Below are positions 12,400 to 23,784 of a stretch of DNA of 64,000 bases, in pieces. The stretch is from contig JAIXMP010000026.1 of the NCBI GenBank assembly GCA_025677815.1, positions 248,001-312,000 of the forward strand. The letters run 5' to 3'. Each line of letters begins with the position of its first letter. The stretch's first letter is position 1. Position numbers and translations under genes: made by a program. Below the pieces are notes generated by a model that saw only the letters and a program-made list of their open reading frames with translations, searched no databases and had not been told where the DNA came from. This DNA is from Phascolomyces articulosus (Eukaryota; Mucoromycota; Mucoromycetes; Mucorales; Lichtheimiaceae).

Positions 12400-15300
12400 G
12401 GTTGGTAATCCTTTGACCTTTGGTCTCGGCTAAAGAACACCTTATATTAGTAGTAGATAGTTTGTCAAAAGATATTGAAGGATAACTCTATCTTATTGAT
12501 AAAGAGAAAAAAGAACAATCTGGTCATATGCAACTATATTATAAATATACAACAAACAAAAGTAATTTCATGGACCACTTCTATTCCCTTCTATTATAAT
12601 TAGCATCATGACATTTTATTATAATTAGCTGCACTCGATAATGCAGGAAAAACGCCTCGATTTAAATGAGGTGCATAATAATAGACCACCATTTACTCAA
12701 TGGTTGGACGATCCATTATTTTGGCCACAAGAAAAAGAATATAAATATCTATAAACCAGGTGGCAATTATTATTAAATTATAACACATAACAGATGATTA
12801 AAGTAGAACAAACATTTACATCATCGAACATAATACTTGTGCACAGTAATATTAGAACTGAGAGAAGGGGGCATTACCATTAAGTAGATAATAACCCTAT
12901 TTTTTATAGCTCCTAAATATGTTATTCTTCACATTAATATTATCCTTTGAAAACAAAAAATTGGTACCTTGAATATTATAATCAGACAAAACAACGATGG
13001 AATCCTTGTTCTCCTTCAGCTACTACCATTTACTTAAACAATAATGGTAAAGTCGCCCACCCCCCTCTTCTTCATTAAGCGCCGCAATCACCGATCATAT
13101 ACATTGGTAGGGCTTTTTGTTTCTTGACGTTTTTTGACATTATTGAAAGATGATCTGCATAATGCATTATTTATTAGCCATAAAAATAAAAGAAGGGGAG
13201 GGAGGGGGGTAGAAGATAAGGTAAAAAAAAACAAAGCGTTTATATCATCACTACGAAGATATAATACAGAATAGGATCACTAATAGATATTGCCAATAAG
13301 GGTTGTTCTGATAGATGATCGATTGAGTATAAATTATATTTAATATAATCAAACAAAAAAAAAGTTTTCAGTCAACATAAAGGATTTACCAACGCTTAAA
13401 TTACTTACTATTTGTTCCTTTTTCTATAGAATTGTTTGTATAATAATAATTGATAAAGATGAAGGGAAAAAAGGAAGGAGATATCTTTTTTGTTCCCTCT
13501 CTTTCTGCCCCCCTCCCTCCCCTTCTTTTTTTTTATGTCATTCTAATTAATATTATTGAGCCACAGTAATATACACCTACCACAGCATAAGCCATTAGAA
13601 CAAGGTGTTTTATAAGACGGCTTTTCAATTGGTACTTAGATTATCATTAACTGTTATAATATACTTTCTTCCATCAATGTTCTTTTCCTCCTACATATTA
13701 CCAGTATTTCTAACTATAAATAATATATTATTGTTTGACCCGTTTTATCTTCCAAGCTTTATGGTAAATATGAATTCACCCTTGCATTCATCAATTCACT
13801 TGAGATATAAAAAAAAAGAAGGAATGAAGTAAATATTATATTTGTGTGCAGTTCAATTAAATGATCATCAATCAACTTTAAAAAAAAAACAATGAAAAGA
13901 ATGAAATTGGCGCGGACATACGGGCCGTCTACTTTAATGATGAGAATGAGGTGGTTGAGGCTTGGATATAAATAATAATTATTATGATAACTGTATAATA
14001 AGTAGTAGATTATGTCCAACATGCAGTCTAGCGATCACATATTACCTCCTATTTTTTTTCTTTTTTTGGCTATGCTATTATTATAACATAATAAATAACC
14101 CCCTGAAAATCATTGATGTACATTGAGTACAAACAACAACAACAACAAAATAACACCTTTATACATAAATAGTTAAATAATGTATCAAAAAAAGACACAT
14201 TCCCTAAAACGATATAACTGCTGTTTTTGTTGAAATAATAATAAGGGTGAATTTATAAATATTTCACTTTGCCACGTCTCATCATCACTGTACGTCGTCG
14301 TCGTCGTCTTCATATCCATATATTACATTATTAACGGAAACTTTATTTTTCAAAACCGTATTTTTTATAAAATGATCAAATTTAAGGTTTTGTTTTTATT
14401 TTTAATGATATGAATGAATGAATATCTATTATTTATGCTATTATCATGGTATGATAATATATAGAACAATAGTTACCTTTCTTTCACCATCTCCACCACC
14501 CCCACTCCTCCCCTTCCCACATAAAGGTATATACTATTATGAAAAAGAGATTATTTTTTGTGTACGTGCAAGAAGGAGAAAATAGATAAATAACTGTTTA
14601 TTATCATTTATCTAAGAATGATCTTATTTCTTCTAGTTAGCATTTTAGAATAGTTAAAAATAAACACTTTTTTTTTCTTTGCGCACACACGTTTAGTTGT
14701 TTTTTTCAATGGGGAAAAATGACGTCGATGTTGTTTTTATTTTATAAAAGAGGTATTTTTGTATCCTATAATAATACGAATAGTAATAATAATCATTATT
14801 TTTATTATTATGGTATAGTAGCAGTAGTAGTAGTAGTTTACTGTAACGCTACGTATTAAGCATGAACGGGCGTTTTTTTATTACTATCATCCCCTCCTAT
14901 TTCTAATTTTGTATCAGAAAGACAAAATCGCTCTCGCTCGAAAACAAAAAAGAAACTGGAGAGGTGTTGGGGGGAGGAGGAGGAACAGAGAAGAGAAAAG
15001 AGAAAGAGCGAGGGAGGAAAGGGAGAGGAGAAAGAAGGGGATAGGAATGAGGACAAAACAATAATGGATTATCTATGTTGTAGTATATAATACTCTAATG
15101 ATATATGATAATAAATCATGATAACAACATAGTAAAGAATGTAGATAGTAGAAACTTCATGATTGAAACTTGTTCCTATCAAAAATAAGATGATAGGATG
15201 TAGTATGATGTTATATTTAAAGAAGTTATAAATAATAAGCATGGCAATAATAACTTGATGTTTGTGCAGGTACATACATACATAAAACATGCAATGTGAT

Positions 15301-15889
15301 AATTTCTTGCAGGAAAAGAAATATGTGAGTTTGAGCACAGTCCTTCTTTTTTTTTTGGTCCCCTAATGAAACACATTTACCATCTTTATGTGACAAACAA
15401 CAGATGATTCAATTCTATATTATTTCCATGTTTGCACTTATATCAAAACGTGGTTCCCACCGAATTATCATTATGTTCCTTGCAATTTTTATAAAAGAGG
15501 TCGTGTGTGGCTACATTTGTAAAGACCAATAGTAATCATCATCCTCGTGGGTAGTGGTGATATAATCTTCTTTTTTTTAACAACAATTTTATTATATAAC
15601 TCAAGTGAGAGAATTCTATAATGTACACATACTACTAGATACATCATAATACCACTATCCCGCCGAGGAAAAAAAAAAAGAAAAAACAGGGGAGAAGGGA
15701 GGGAAAGAATCATAGAGAGAGAGATAGAGAGGACGCCATACCAACCACGTTGCGGAAAAGAAAATGAATATGTAAGGACAGCGTGCAGGATCAAGATATT
15801 GTACATATATTTATGTATATCATAATATATTTATATTTTTATAAATATCCCCTTTCCCCCTCATATTGAAGGAGAAGTTACAATAGTAA

Positions 15890-16007
15890 TTACTACTACT
15901 ACTACTACTATTACTACTACCATTACCTATTTTTATAAAATTCTTGAGAAAAAAAAATAACAACACAGAGATAACTTTTTTGTGTGATATAATAATAATA
16001 ATAATAC

Positions 16008-16041
<34 letters not shown>

Positions 16042-16069
16042 AATAATAGTAGTAGTAGTAGTAGTAGTT
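15890..16069. repeat. Triplet microsatellite arranged as an inverted repeat
   Basis: An (ACT)n tract at about 15890-15920 and an (AGT)n tract at about 16048-16069 face each other across an (AAT)n tract at about 15990-16047. The outer tracts are complementary, so the 180-bp block can fold on itself. Confidence 0.8.
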
Positions 16070-16338
16070 GTCATTCAATGTTCAAATGTAATATATATCT
16101 ATTACACGTGTTATAATTGTCATCATTTCCTCATTCTTTCATAGGAGAATTATAGAATTTTTTTTGTTTCTATTGAAAATAAACTTGTTATTATTAAACA
16201 CTATTGAGAGAGAATGTCATTATTAAATAATAATCTAGATAAAAGTGTCTCATTATTACCATGTTTACATAGATAGATATATATATACGAATGGATGAAC
16301 GATGTGGATGACTGTCCCAAAAAAGGGAGAATGATCCT

Positions 16339-16372
<34 letters not shown>

Positions 16373-16960
16373 AGAAAACATACAATATCACTACTACTAC
16401 TACTACTACCATCATCATAAAACATGATGTTATAAAACGCATGGGTAAAAAAGAAAAAGGGAATCAAGATTTTCATGGGGACCCCTTTGACTAGCCGCAG
16501 AAAAATAGAAAGATTTTTCCCCCCTTGATTTCCTTCGTTTGTCTCCCTCTTTTATATAAATTTATATATATAAATTTATATATTTATTCTTCTTCTTCTT
16601 CTCCCCACCCCCACGCTTATATCTCCTCCTTTTGTTCTTATTTGAATGGATAAAAACAGGCATAAAGCGATCCTGACATGATTGTACCTTCTATTTGTGG
16701 ATTACTTGAATCTGAAAAATTACTCAAAAAGCCATTCAAGTCCACTATAAACGCTGGGATTCTATACGTCGTTAATAGGCACCATCGTCATATCCAGGGT
16801 CAATTCATCCATCCATGTTTTTATTTTCTTCTTTTTGTAAAGATGATTGTATCCACGCGATAAAATACTCAGCCGCTCAAATGCATTTCAGCCCTACTTT
16901 ATGGAATAATCATCTTCAAAATGATATCTTTTTTTTAACTAATAAACAATAAGTCTATTA

Positions 16961-17590
16961 TTGCATATTTGCATATATCATTAATGTTATTATCATTTAC
17001 CAACCTTCTCTCTCTTCTCCTCTCACTATTACTCTTTTCTCTCTCTTTCTTTCCCCTCCCCCCCCCCAAAAAAATAACGAATATAACGCTTTATCTCGGT
17101 TCATTCTTTCGTTCGATCGTTTCTTTCTCCCTCGTACCTTTTCTTCTTCTTATAATATATTATTAATAATATTGGTCTTTTCTCTCTCTTTCTCTCTCTT
17201 TTTGACTAATTATCAACACATCGTTCCCCTCCCCCGTTCTCCTATTCTCCTTCTTTTTTTTATAGATTCTTTTATACCTTCACGCCACTCGCAAAATATC
17301 ATCACACACGTACACATCAGGACTATTCACTTGAACATCTTATTTAACTCTCACTTCTTTTTCTTCTTCTTTCTTCTTTTTATTCTCATTTTCAAAATTT
17401 TATTTAACTTGTACATCTTTTTTTTAAAGTTTTATATTTTTTTTTATTCTTTTATTCTTTCTACCTATACTATCAGCAAATTTTTATTTTATTTTATTTT
17501 GCTTCAACTCTAATAATAATAAAAACTCCCTCTCTCTCTCTCAAAAGTAAATTCAACAACACTATACCAATCCCAAAAAAAAAAAAAAAA
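16961..17590 (+). promoter_or_regulatory. Pyrimidine-rich promoter/leader of the WOPR gene
   Basis: Roughly 600 bases before the ATG are strongly C+T-biased on the coding strand, with long TTCTT and CTCTCT runs and an A run directly before the ATG. This is typical of a strong fungal promoter or a long leader. A TTAAAGTTT sequence at 17424-17432 matches the core of the motif reported for Wor1-family proteins, but such A/T-rich 8-9-mers are expected by chance about once per several kilobases here. Confidence 0.4.
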
Positions 17591-19741
17591 ATGCCAACAA
17601 ATGAAACTTTTCATGGTTTTGTGGAAACAACCACTGATACTTTGTTAATCTTTGAAGCTTGCCGTCGAGGTATTTTCCCAAAAATTAATCGACGATTACA
17701 AGAAAGAGAAAGAGGTGCAGTTCAATCCGGTACTGTCTATGTATTTGATGAGCGAGAATCAGGTAAGCTAGGATAGATTCTTCTTTTTATGGATTCGTAT
17801 CATTTTTGAGCTAATGTATTTATATATCTGATAAAAAGGAATAAAACGTTGGACGGATGGATTTGTTTGGAGTCCTTCTCGAATTCTCGGCAACTTTTTA
17901 ATTTATCGTGAATTGGATGGACGCGATTCATCAGCGGATAAAAGACGTGCTAATCGAATGTCTGTGGGTTCATCACCTACAGCCACAGCTGCTGCAATGG
18001 GATATGTCAATTATTGTCAAGTGAATCAAGAATTTGAAGACCATCCTCATCATCACCATCAGCAACACCATCCTCAACAGCAACAACAACAACAACAACA
18101 ACAATATCACCATCACCATCAGCATCCTCATTACAATTATAATAATAACAACAGCAGAGATATGATGTTGGGAGGAGACACAAATAATGCGCCGTCAACC
18201 ACTACAGCCGATCGGAGTCGTGAGCGTGCATTGGTTGGATCATTAACAACGTCGTACAACTTCAAAAAAGGAGGATTAATTAAAAAAACAATGAGCATTG
18301 TCGTCAATGGGTCACCTCAACATTTGATCAGTTATTATACCAAAGAAGATGTATTAAATAATAGATTACCTACACCTTCTTCCATTCCTGAACTTGCCCA
18401 ATTGGAAATATCTCCCGATTTACTTTTACGTCAAAGCTTCCGTATTCCTCCCATGACGGAACATGCTACCGCTGATATGATGTTTGATACTAAACCGATA
18501 GATTTTCCGTCACCTCGAGCATTGGCTTTATCTCCTTATCCTATGCCTAGTATGTTGTTATTTTATTTTTATTTTTATTTTTATTTTTATTTTTTTGATT
18601 TATTTACTTTTTAATAATTTTTTTAACAAACAAACAAACAACTTTATGAACAGGGCAACAGTTACGTAGAAGAGCTTCAGAATATTCAGAACCCATGTAT
18701 GCTAGAAAGTCATCAAAAACAAGTATGGAAGGGGGCATTCGAGCCATGACATTGGATAATCATCCATTTGATAATAATACGCATCCTACAACGACAAATG
18801 CAATGGATGGAGGGATGCATCCTCCCCACCCTCATCATGGTGGAGAAATGGCAACTACGCCAACAGCTTTTTCTCGTGGCGCTAGTAACAACAGCAATGA
18901 TAATAATGTAGCATTAGGCAATAGGGGTTCAATGGTACGATATAATAATACGGCTCCTGAACAACATGAATTAAATGGCGTTTGTGATCCAATGACCGCT
19001 ATTTCCAAATGTACACCCATGATGCCGATGGGATATCCAGCTGCAGTGGCTGATATTTCATCGCCGCAATCAGCTTCCACTACTGTATTTATGCCTTCCC
19101 CTACTGTAACAGATCCTCGTCCAACAGCTACCCTTGGTCAACAGCAACAACAACAACAACAATCTTCATTGCCTTATCATTTACAAGTACCAGTACGAAC
19201 TTCTCGACAACTTTCACTTCCAATGACAGAAAGTCCGGCAAGTAGTACATCACCTCCACCTTCTCCTTTTGGTCATTATGGTCGTCCTATTCCTCGTAAA
19301 TTATCGTTGGAGCAACAACAACAAAATGGTTATTGGCAGCAACCCCCACCTCAAAGAACAACACCAAGAGAACAAGAGATGTATCGAGATGCTGATCGTT
19401 TCCCCACAGAAGGGTATCCTACTAGTTTATCCCCTCCACCTCATCAACCACCACAACCACAACAACAGGGAACAGGTCCATTATCTAATCATAGCAACAA
19501 CAACAACAATAATAATAACATGATGTTGTTTTCTCAACCCCCTCAACAACCATCAACGACCACTACTACTACTGTTGTATCATTAGAACCTACCAAGATC
19601 GTTGCACCTACTATCATTGATACAAAACAACCACCCCATATGATGTATGCATCATCTCCCCAAGTTCATCATCCTTTAACGGCACCAAAGGATTTTCATC
19701 ATCCTATGCAACAGTCAAGTCAACAATTAGAATATTATTGA
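17591..19741 (+). CDS. WOPR-domain (Wor1/Ryp1/Gti1-Pac2 family) transcription factor
   Basis: Fungal-specific DNA-binding regulator; relatives control morphological switching, sporulation and virulence programmes. Three exons (17591-17762, 17839-18549, 18654-19741) join in phase to 656 residues. The first WOPR half covers about residues 6-86 with the hallmark TFHGFVETT, LIFEACRRG, ERGAVQSGTVYVFDE, GIKRWTDG and WSPSRILGNFLIYREL. The second half, about 188-245, has FKKGGLIKKT and the near-invariant HLISYYT. Between the halves lies an expanded linker rich in His and Gln (about 18041-18130). The C-terminal exon is low complexity with Gln, Pro, His, Asn and Thr runs, as in other family members. 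Both introns are GT-AG. No other regulator adjoins it, and about 7 kb upstream is free of genes. Confidence 0.9.
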
Positions 19742-21875
19742 CCATCAACTCATAATTCCTTAATATATATATAACAAACAATGAATTGATGGAGGAGGGG
19801 AAAAAAAGACATATTCCTATATCATACCTATATATATATATATTATATCTTTTCACATTTTAAAACACACATATTTTTATATACATATCAGTCACACACA
19901 CACACTAACGCAGCCCAACATATAACAAGTTATAATTTGGTCATGATTATTATTATTATTCTTTGCATTTATACTTCTTTTTATCCTCACTACTACTGCT
20001 TTTTTTTTCTTATTATTATTCATAACCCATTCTTCATCTCCCCCCCCCCAATATTATCATGCATCTTTTTTCTTCTCGGTCTTTTTTCTTACAAACTATT
20101 TTTTTTTCTTGTTGTTTATGCACGTCCATATACGGTTCTTTTTTCTTCTAAGCTTACATTATTATTATTTTTTTGGGTTATTGCGAATTTTTATTATTAT
20201 TATTTTTGCATTTTGTATAACTTTTTTTTTCTTTATATTGTTTTTTATCTACTTCAAAAAAAAATCACCTTTCTTTCCTATTCACACCCTTTTTTTTATC
20301 AAATAGCACAACAACAGTAGCAATAATAGCAATATACATTTTTCATTCATTCTTATATTTTTTTTCCCTCTCTCTCTCTCAAGACATCCACAGGCCCGGT
20401 TGCTCAAGTCATTCATCCATCCATCCTCATTATTATTATTATTATTATCATCTTATTATGAATTGATTTTTCCACATAAAAAAAATTATATCAACCACCA
20501 CCACCACCATTAAAATTTATATCAATAAATTCCAAAAAGAAATATTTAATTCATTATATTGTACAATGATTTGTTTTTCTACTTCATGTATTGTGTAGTA
20601 TATTATGATAAAGTGGCTATTTGCATATATTATGGTCATTATTAAACAAACGTGTGGAAGGAAGGGGAGGGTAGAGGGAAGAAGGGGATATATGGGAAGT
20701 AAAGGAGAAGATGATAAGACGTATTATTATATACAACGGACGACATCATTTTTATATTATATTCGCGTGGTTGCCACGAAAATACAACAAATAATGGTAA
20801 TAGTAAATCTATGTTTCCATAGAGAAAAATGAAAAAAGGAGTTTTATAATAATAATACGTAATAACCTATATTTTTTTTTCATGCCTGAGCGGTGAAATG
20901 CCATTGTTGATTTTGTTGGAAAAAAAAACCAGATATTTGGTTTGTAGATAACGCGTATATAATACGAATATGATCGGTCGTTTTTTTTTCATTCTATACG
21001 TATTGCTATTGATAGGATGACTGTAATGATGCAATGGGAGATATTATATTCAAATATTATTGTTTACGTATCCAATATTATGGATGAATCGCAATCGTAG
21101 AAAAAGAGACAAGCAGGGTGACTAATAGATACGAATCAAACATGAAAAATAACCCTTTTTTCCTCCTCTCTCCAACAACACCAAAAAATAGGAGTGAAAT
21201 GGAAACGCCTCATACATTCATTTTTGTACAGGCTATTTCTCCTGATACAATAGGGATTGATAGGGCATATACCTAAAGGTTAAAAATGGTATCATATTAT
21301 TAGAAGAAAAAAATAGCCTATTTTTATATACTTGTTTTAGAAAACCATAACGATTTTTCTTCTTGATGATCATCGTTCATGATATATAGCTATTAGATAG
21401 CGTCATATATTTCATCGTATATGTATCAGAAGAAAAAAAAACATATGAGAACTCCCTTTCTTTGTCTTACCATCCATTAACTTATTCTCTTTGTTTCTGA
21501 ATCTATATATATATATATATATATGTTTCTCTCTATATATCACACTCCTTATGGTTCTTTTTCTTTCTATCATCTCCTTTTCTTTTCTCGATGTTTTGAC
21601 ATAAATAACTTCAATCCAAGATGTAAATAATAATAGGTTTTCCTCCTTCTCCTCCCTTTCCCCGTAACCTATTTTTTATACATAGGTACTACATATCATT
21701 CCCCTTCTTCATGAATAGACTTATGATAGAATACGTTACTGTGGATAAGAACATACTTTAATAATCCATAAATTCGTTTTTTTATAGTTATTTACATATT
21801 GAGATTTTTTGGGGTTTTGGGTGAAGGGGGGAAACGATACTTGTTTTTGCAGTAAATATGTATATAGAGATTCAT
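19742..21875. other. Intergenic, 3' of the WOPR gene
   Basis: T-rich DNA with TTA repeats, (AT)n at about 21505-21524 and (CA)n near 19893-19904. It separates convergent 3' ends. No coding signal was found. Confidence 0.5.
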
Positions 21876-23498
21876 TTAGCAAATAATCTGTTGTTGTTGT
21901 TGTTGTTGATTGATATATTCATCTACATTGAATAAATGGTTAGCAAAGAGTAATTCAGGATCTTGTTCCGTTTCTTCGTTTGTAAAGAAGGGGTCTTGAT
22001 CCAGATTATCCAATAATTCGAATTCTAGTTTATTTTTATGCAATCATTGTTTTTTAGTTGCCATGTGCTTCTTTTTAACGTGGTTTGCGTGGCATTGCCT
22101 ATTCTGTCTCTCTCCCTTACCCTCCTTTTTCCTTTTTTTACCTTCCGTAGTAGTATCATCATGATTTTCAGTAGTAATAGAAGCCATCCATTTTGTGGTA
22201 TAAATCATCAAGAGATCTTCATCATCTTGATCATCTACCAATTGAATAGCTTCATTCTCCATGTCATTCTTGTATTCATAAGCAGTAATATCAGGCAATA
22301 ATTCCGAGAATTCTGACACATCAATTGAAACAGCGGGTTCATAGGCAAGTTCTATCATTTTTTTTGGTTCCATAGGAATATCAATTAGAGTTAATAAAAA
22401 AAGCTAAAAAGAAAAACCTGGGTATTAAGGTAAAGGGAGAAATAAGAAGGAGAATGAGATGAAAGGAGACGTTACCTTTTTCTTTAGGTGGACCATATTC
22501 AACTTCTGAAGGCATTTGAATCATTTCCAAATCATTCAAGATATTTGATGTTTGATCCATCACAATCGGACTTGATTCTCTTTCTTCGAAACGATCCACT
22601 TGCTTTACTTCCTCTTCGATATTACCCAAATGAATCTTTGTTGAGATCTTTTCATGCTCATCTTGTTCTGACGTTTCCGCAGTGATCTGTTCATAAACAC
22701 CAAAGTCAAGTTGGTCATCAAAGGCTGAAAAATCAAGTTCAACTTCTGGAACATAGGGTAACTCTATAGGATTTTTTTTAGCATAAAAAAATTCAGGTAC
22801 TAACAAAAACCAATGGGATAATTTACCATCTTCTTCCTTGAGATAGTTTTTATCTCTTGCACTACTACTCATAGCCTCTGTTTCTACACGTTTTGATACA
22901 GGTGTCCATGTTTCCAAACCTAAATTGATATTACAGTCACACCAACATAAGTGATTCTTATTTTTTTCTGATGTGTTATGTAAAAATACAATACAAAAAA
23001 TACAAAAAAAAGGCTGTTTCATTACTTGAGCCTGCTCGTTTCACTGGTGTAATATTAGTTTTCTTTCGTAAAGGAGCTGATGATTCAAAGGTAGATGCAC
23101 CCACATTTTCTTTATCACTAAAGACTTTGAATTTCGATCCCTCTGTTGTAACAATAATAATAAAAAAAGAAAAACTGCTGTTTAGAATGATCAAATGAAT
23201 GGACACAATAAAATTCATGCTCTTTTTTAATATTAATATTACTTTGCGATGGACTCTTTAAAGTAGACGATGCGATAGAACGATCCTTTTCGGTTGTTTT
23301 TGTTGAACCCAAAGAGGGCATGGATCGTTGTTGGTTGACATCCTTATCTTTAAGAAGCGGTGTGGTTAAATCACTTTGTTGTGTTTGTTGTAATTCTGGT
23401 TTTCCAACAGGAGAATTGACATGGAGACCATCGTTCTCCTCCGTCTTTCTATTACGATGCGTAATTCCTCTTGTATTTTCAGATCGTGGCCGCAACAT
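21876..23498 (-). CDS. Securin-like KEN-box protein (candidate separase inhibitor)
   Basis: Six exons join to 370 residues: 23243-23498, 23026-23142, 22827-22919, 22476-22763, 22142-22351 and 21876-22024. All five introns are phase 1. The N-terminal third is Ser/Thr-rich and basic, with a KEN box at residues 96-98 (FSDKEN). The acidic C-terminal part carries an ELPYVPEVELDFSAFD block (156-171), an EVEYGPP block (242-248) and ELAYEPAVSIDVSEF (252-266). Vertebrate securin and fission-yeast Cut2 pair an APC/C degron near the N terminus with an acidic IExxxxP / LDF-type separase-binding segment, which this layout resembles. Family identity is inferred from motif order, since securins diverge strongly. 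No clear RxxL destruction box was seen. If the last intron (22025-22141) were retained, a TGA at about 22044-22046 would end the protein after a Lys-rich tail. Confidence 0.5.
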
Positions 23499-23784
23499 GA
23501 CCAAAGTTTTTTTTTAAGTAATGAAGAGGGAGAAAATTCAAGGAAATAAAAAAGGAGAAAAAAAAACGCGAATTCCCTAAACGCGAACCTGAAAGTGGCA
23601 AGTCCGCAGCATGATAACACAATCCTCACTACAACAATGTGACCTATGTATGTTTGTAAGGTGGAAATATGTTTATAGGTTTAGTGAATTGAATTGGCGT
23701 GATATTATCATCCAAGTTTATTAATATATACAAATTTGATCCGTTTCATTCTATTATAGTAAAGTGATGAAGGAGAAGGTTTGA

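Larger units (their letters stand above)
10652..16960. other. About 6.3 kb gene-free region upstream of the WOPR gene
   Basis: No protein-coding signal survives inspection: open frames here are short and made of A/T or pyrimidine repeats. The region holds T runs (for example 11460-11482), A/T triplet repeats, purine-rich stretches (about 14950-15045) and two inverted repeats listed separately. It probably combines the upstream region of lipase copy 2 with a long promoter for the WOPR gene. Confidence 0.5.

Noticed and set aside
16969..17513. Plus-strand frames rich in Leu/Phe/Ser upstream of the WOPR gene
   Set aside because: Created by the C+T-rich promoter; not proteins.
22044..22141. Lys-rich C-terminal extension ending at TGA as the true end of the securin-like protein
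   Set aside because: Removing the segment as a GT-AG phase-1 intron, like all others in the gene, joins to a clearly coding acidic exon; kept only as an alternative.
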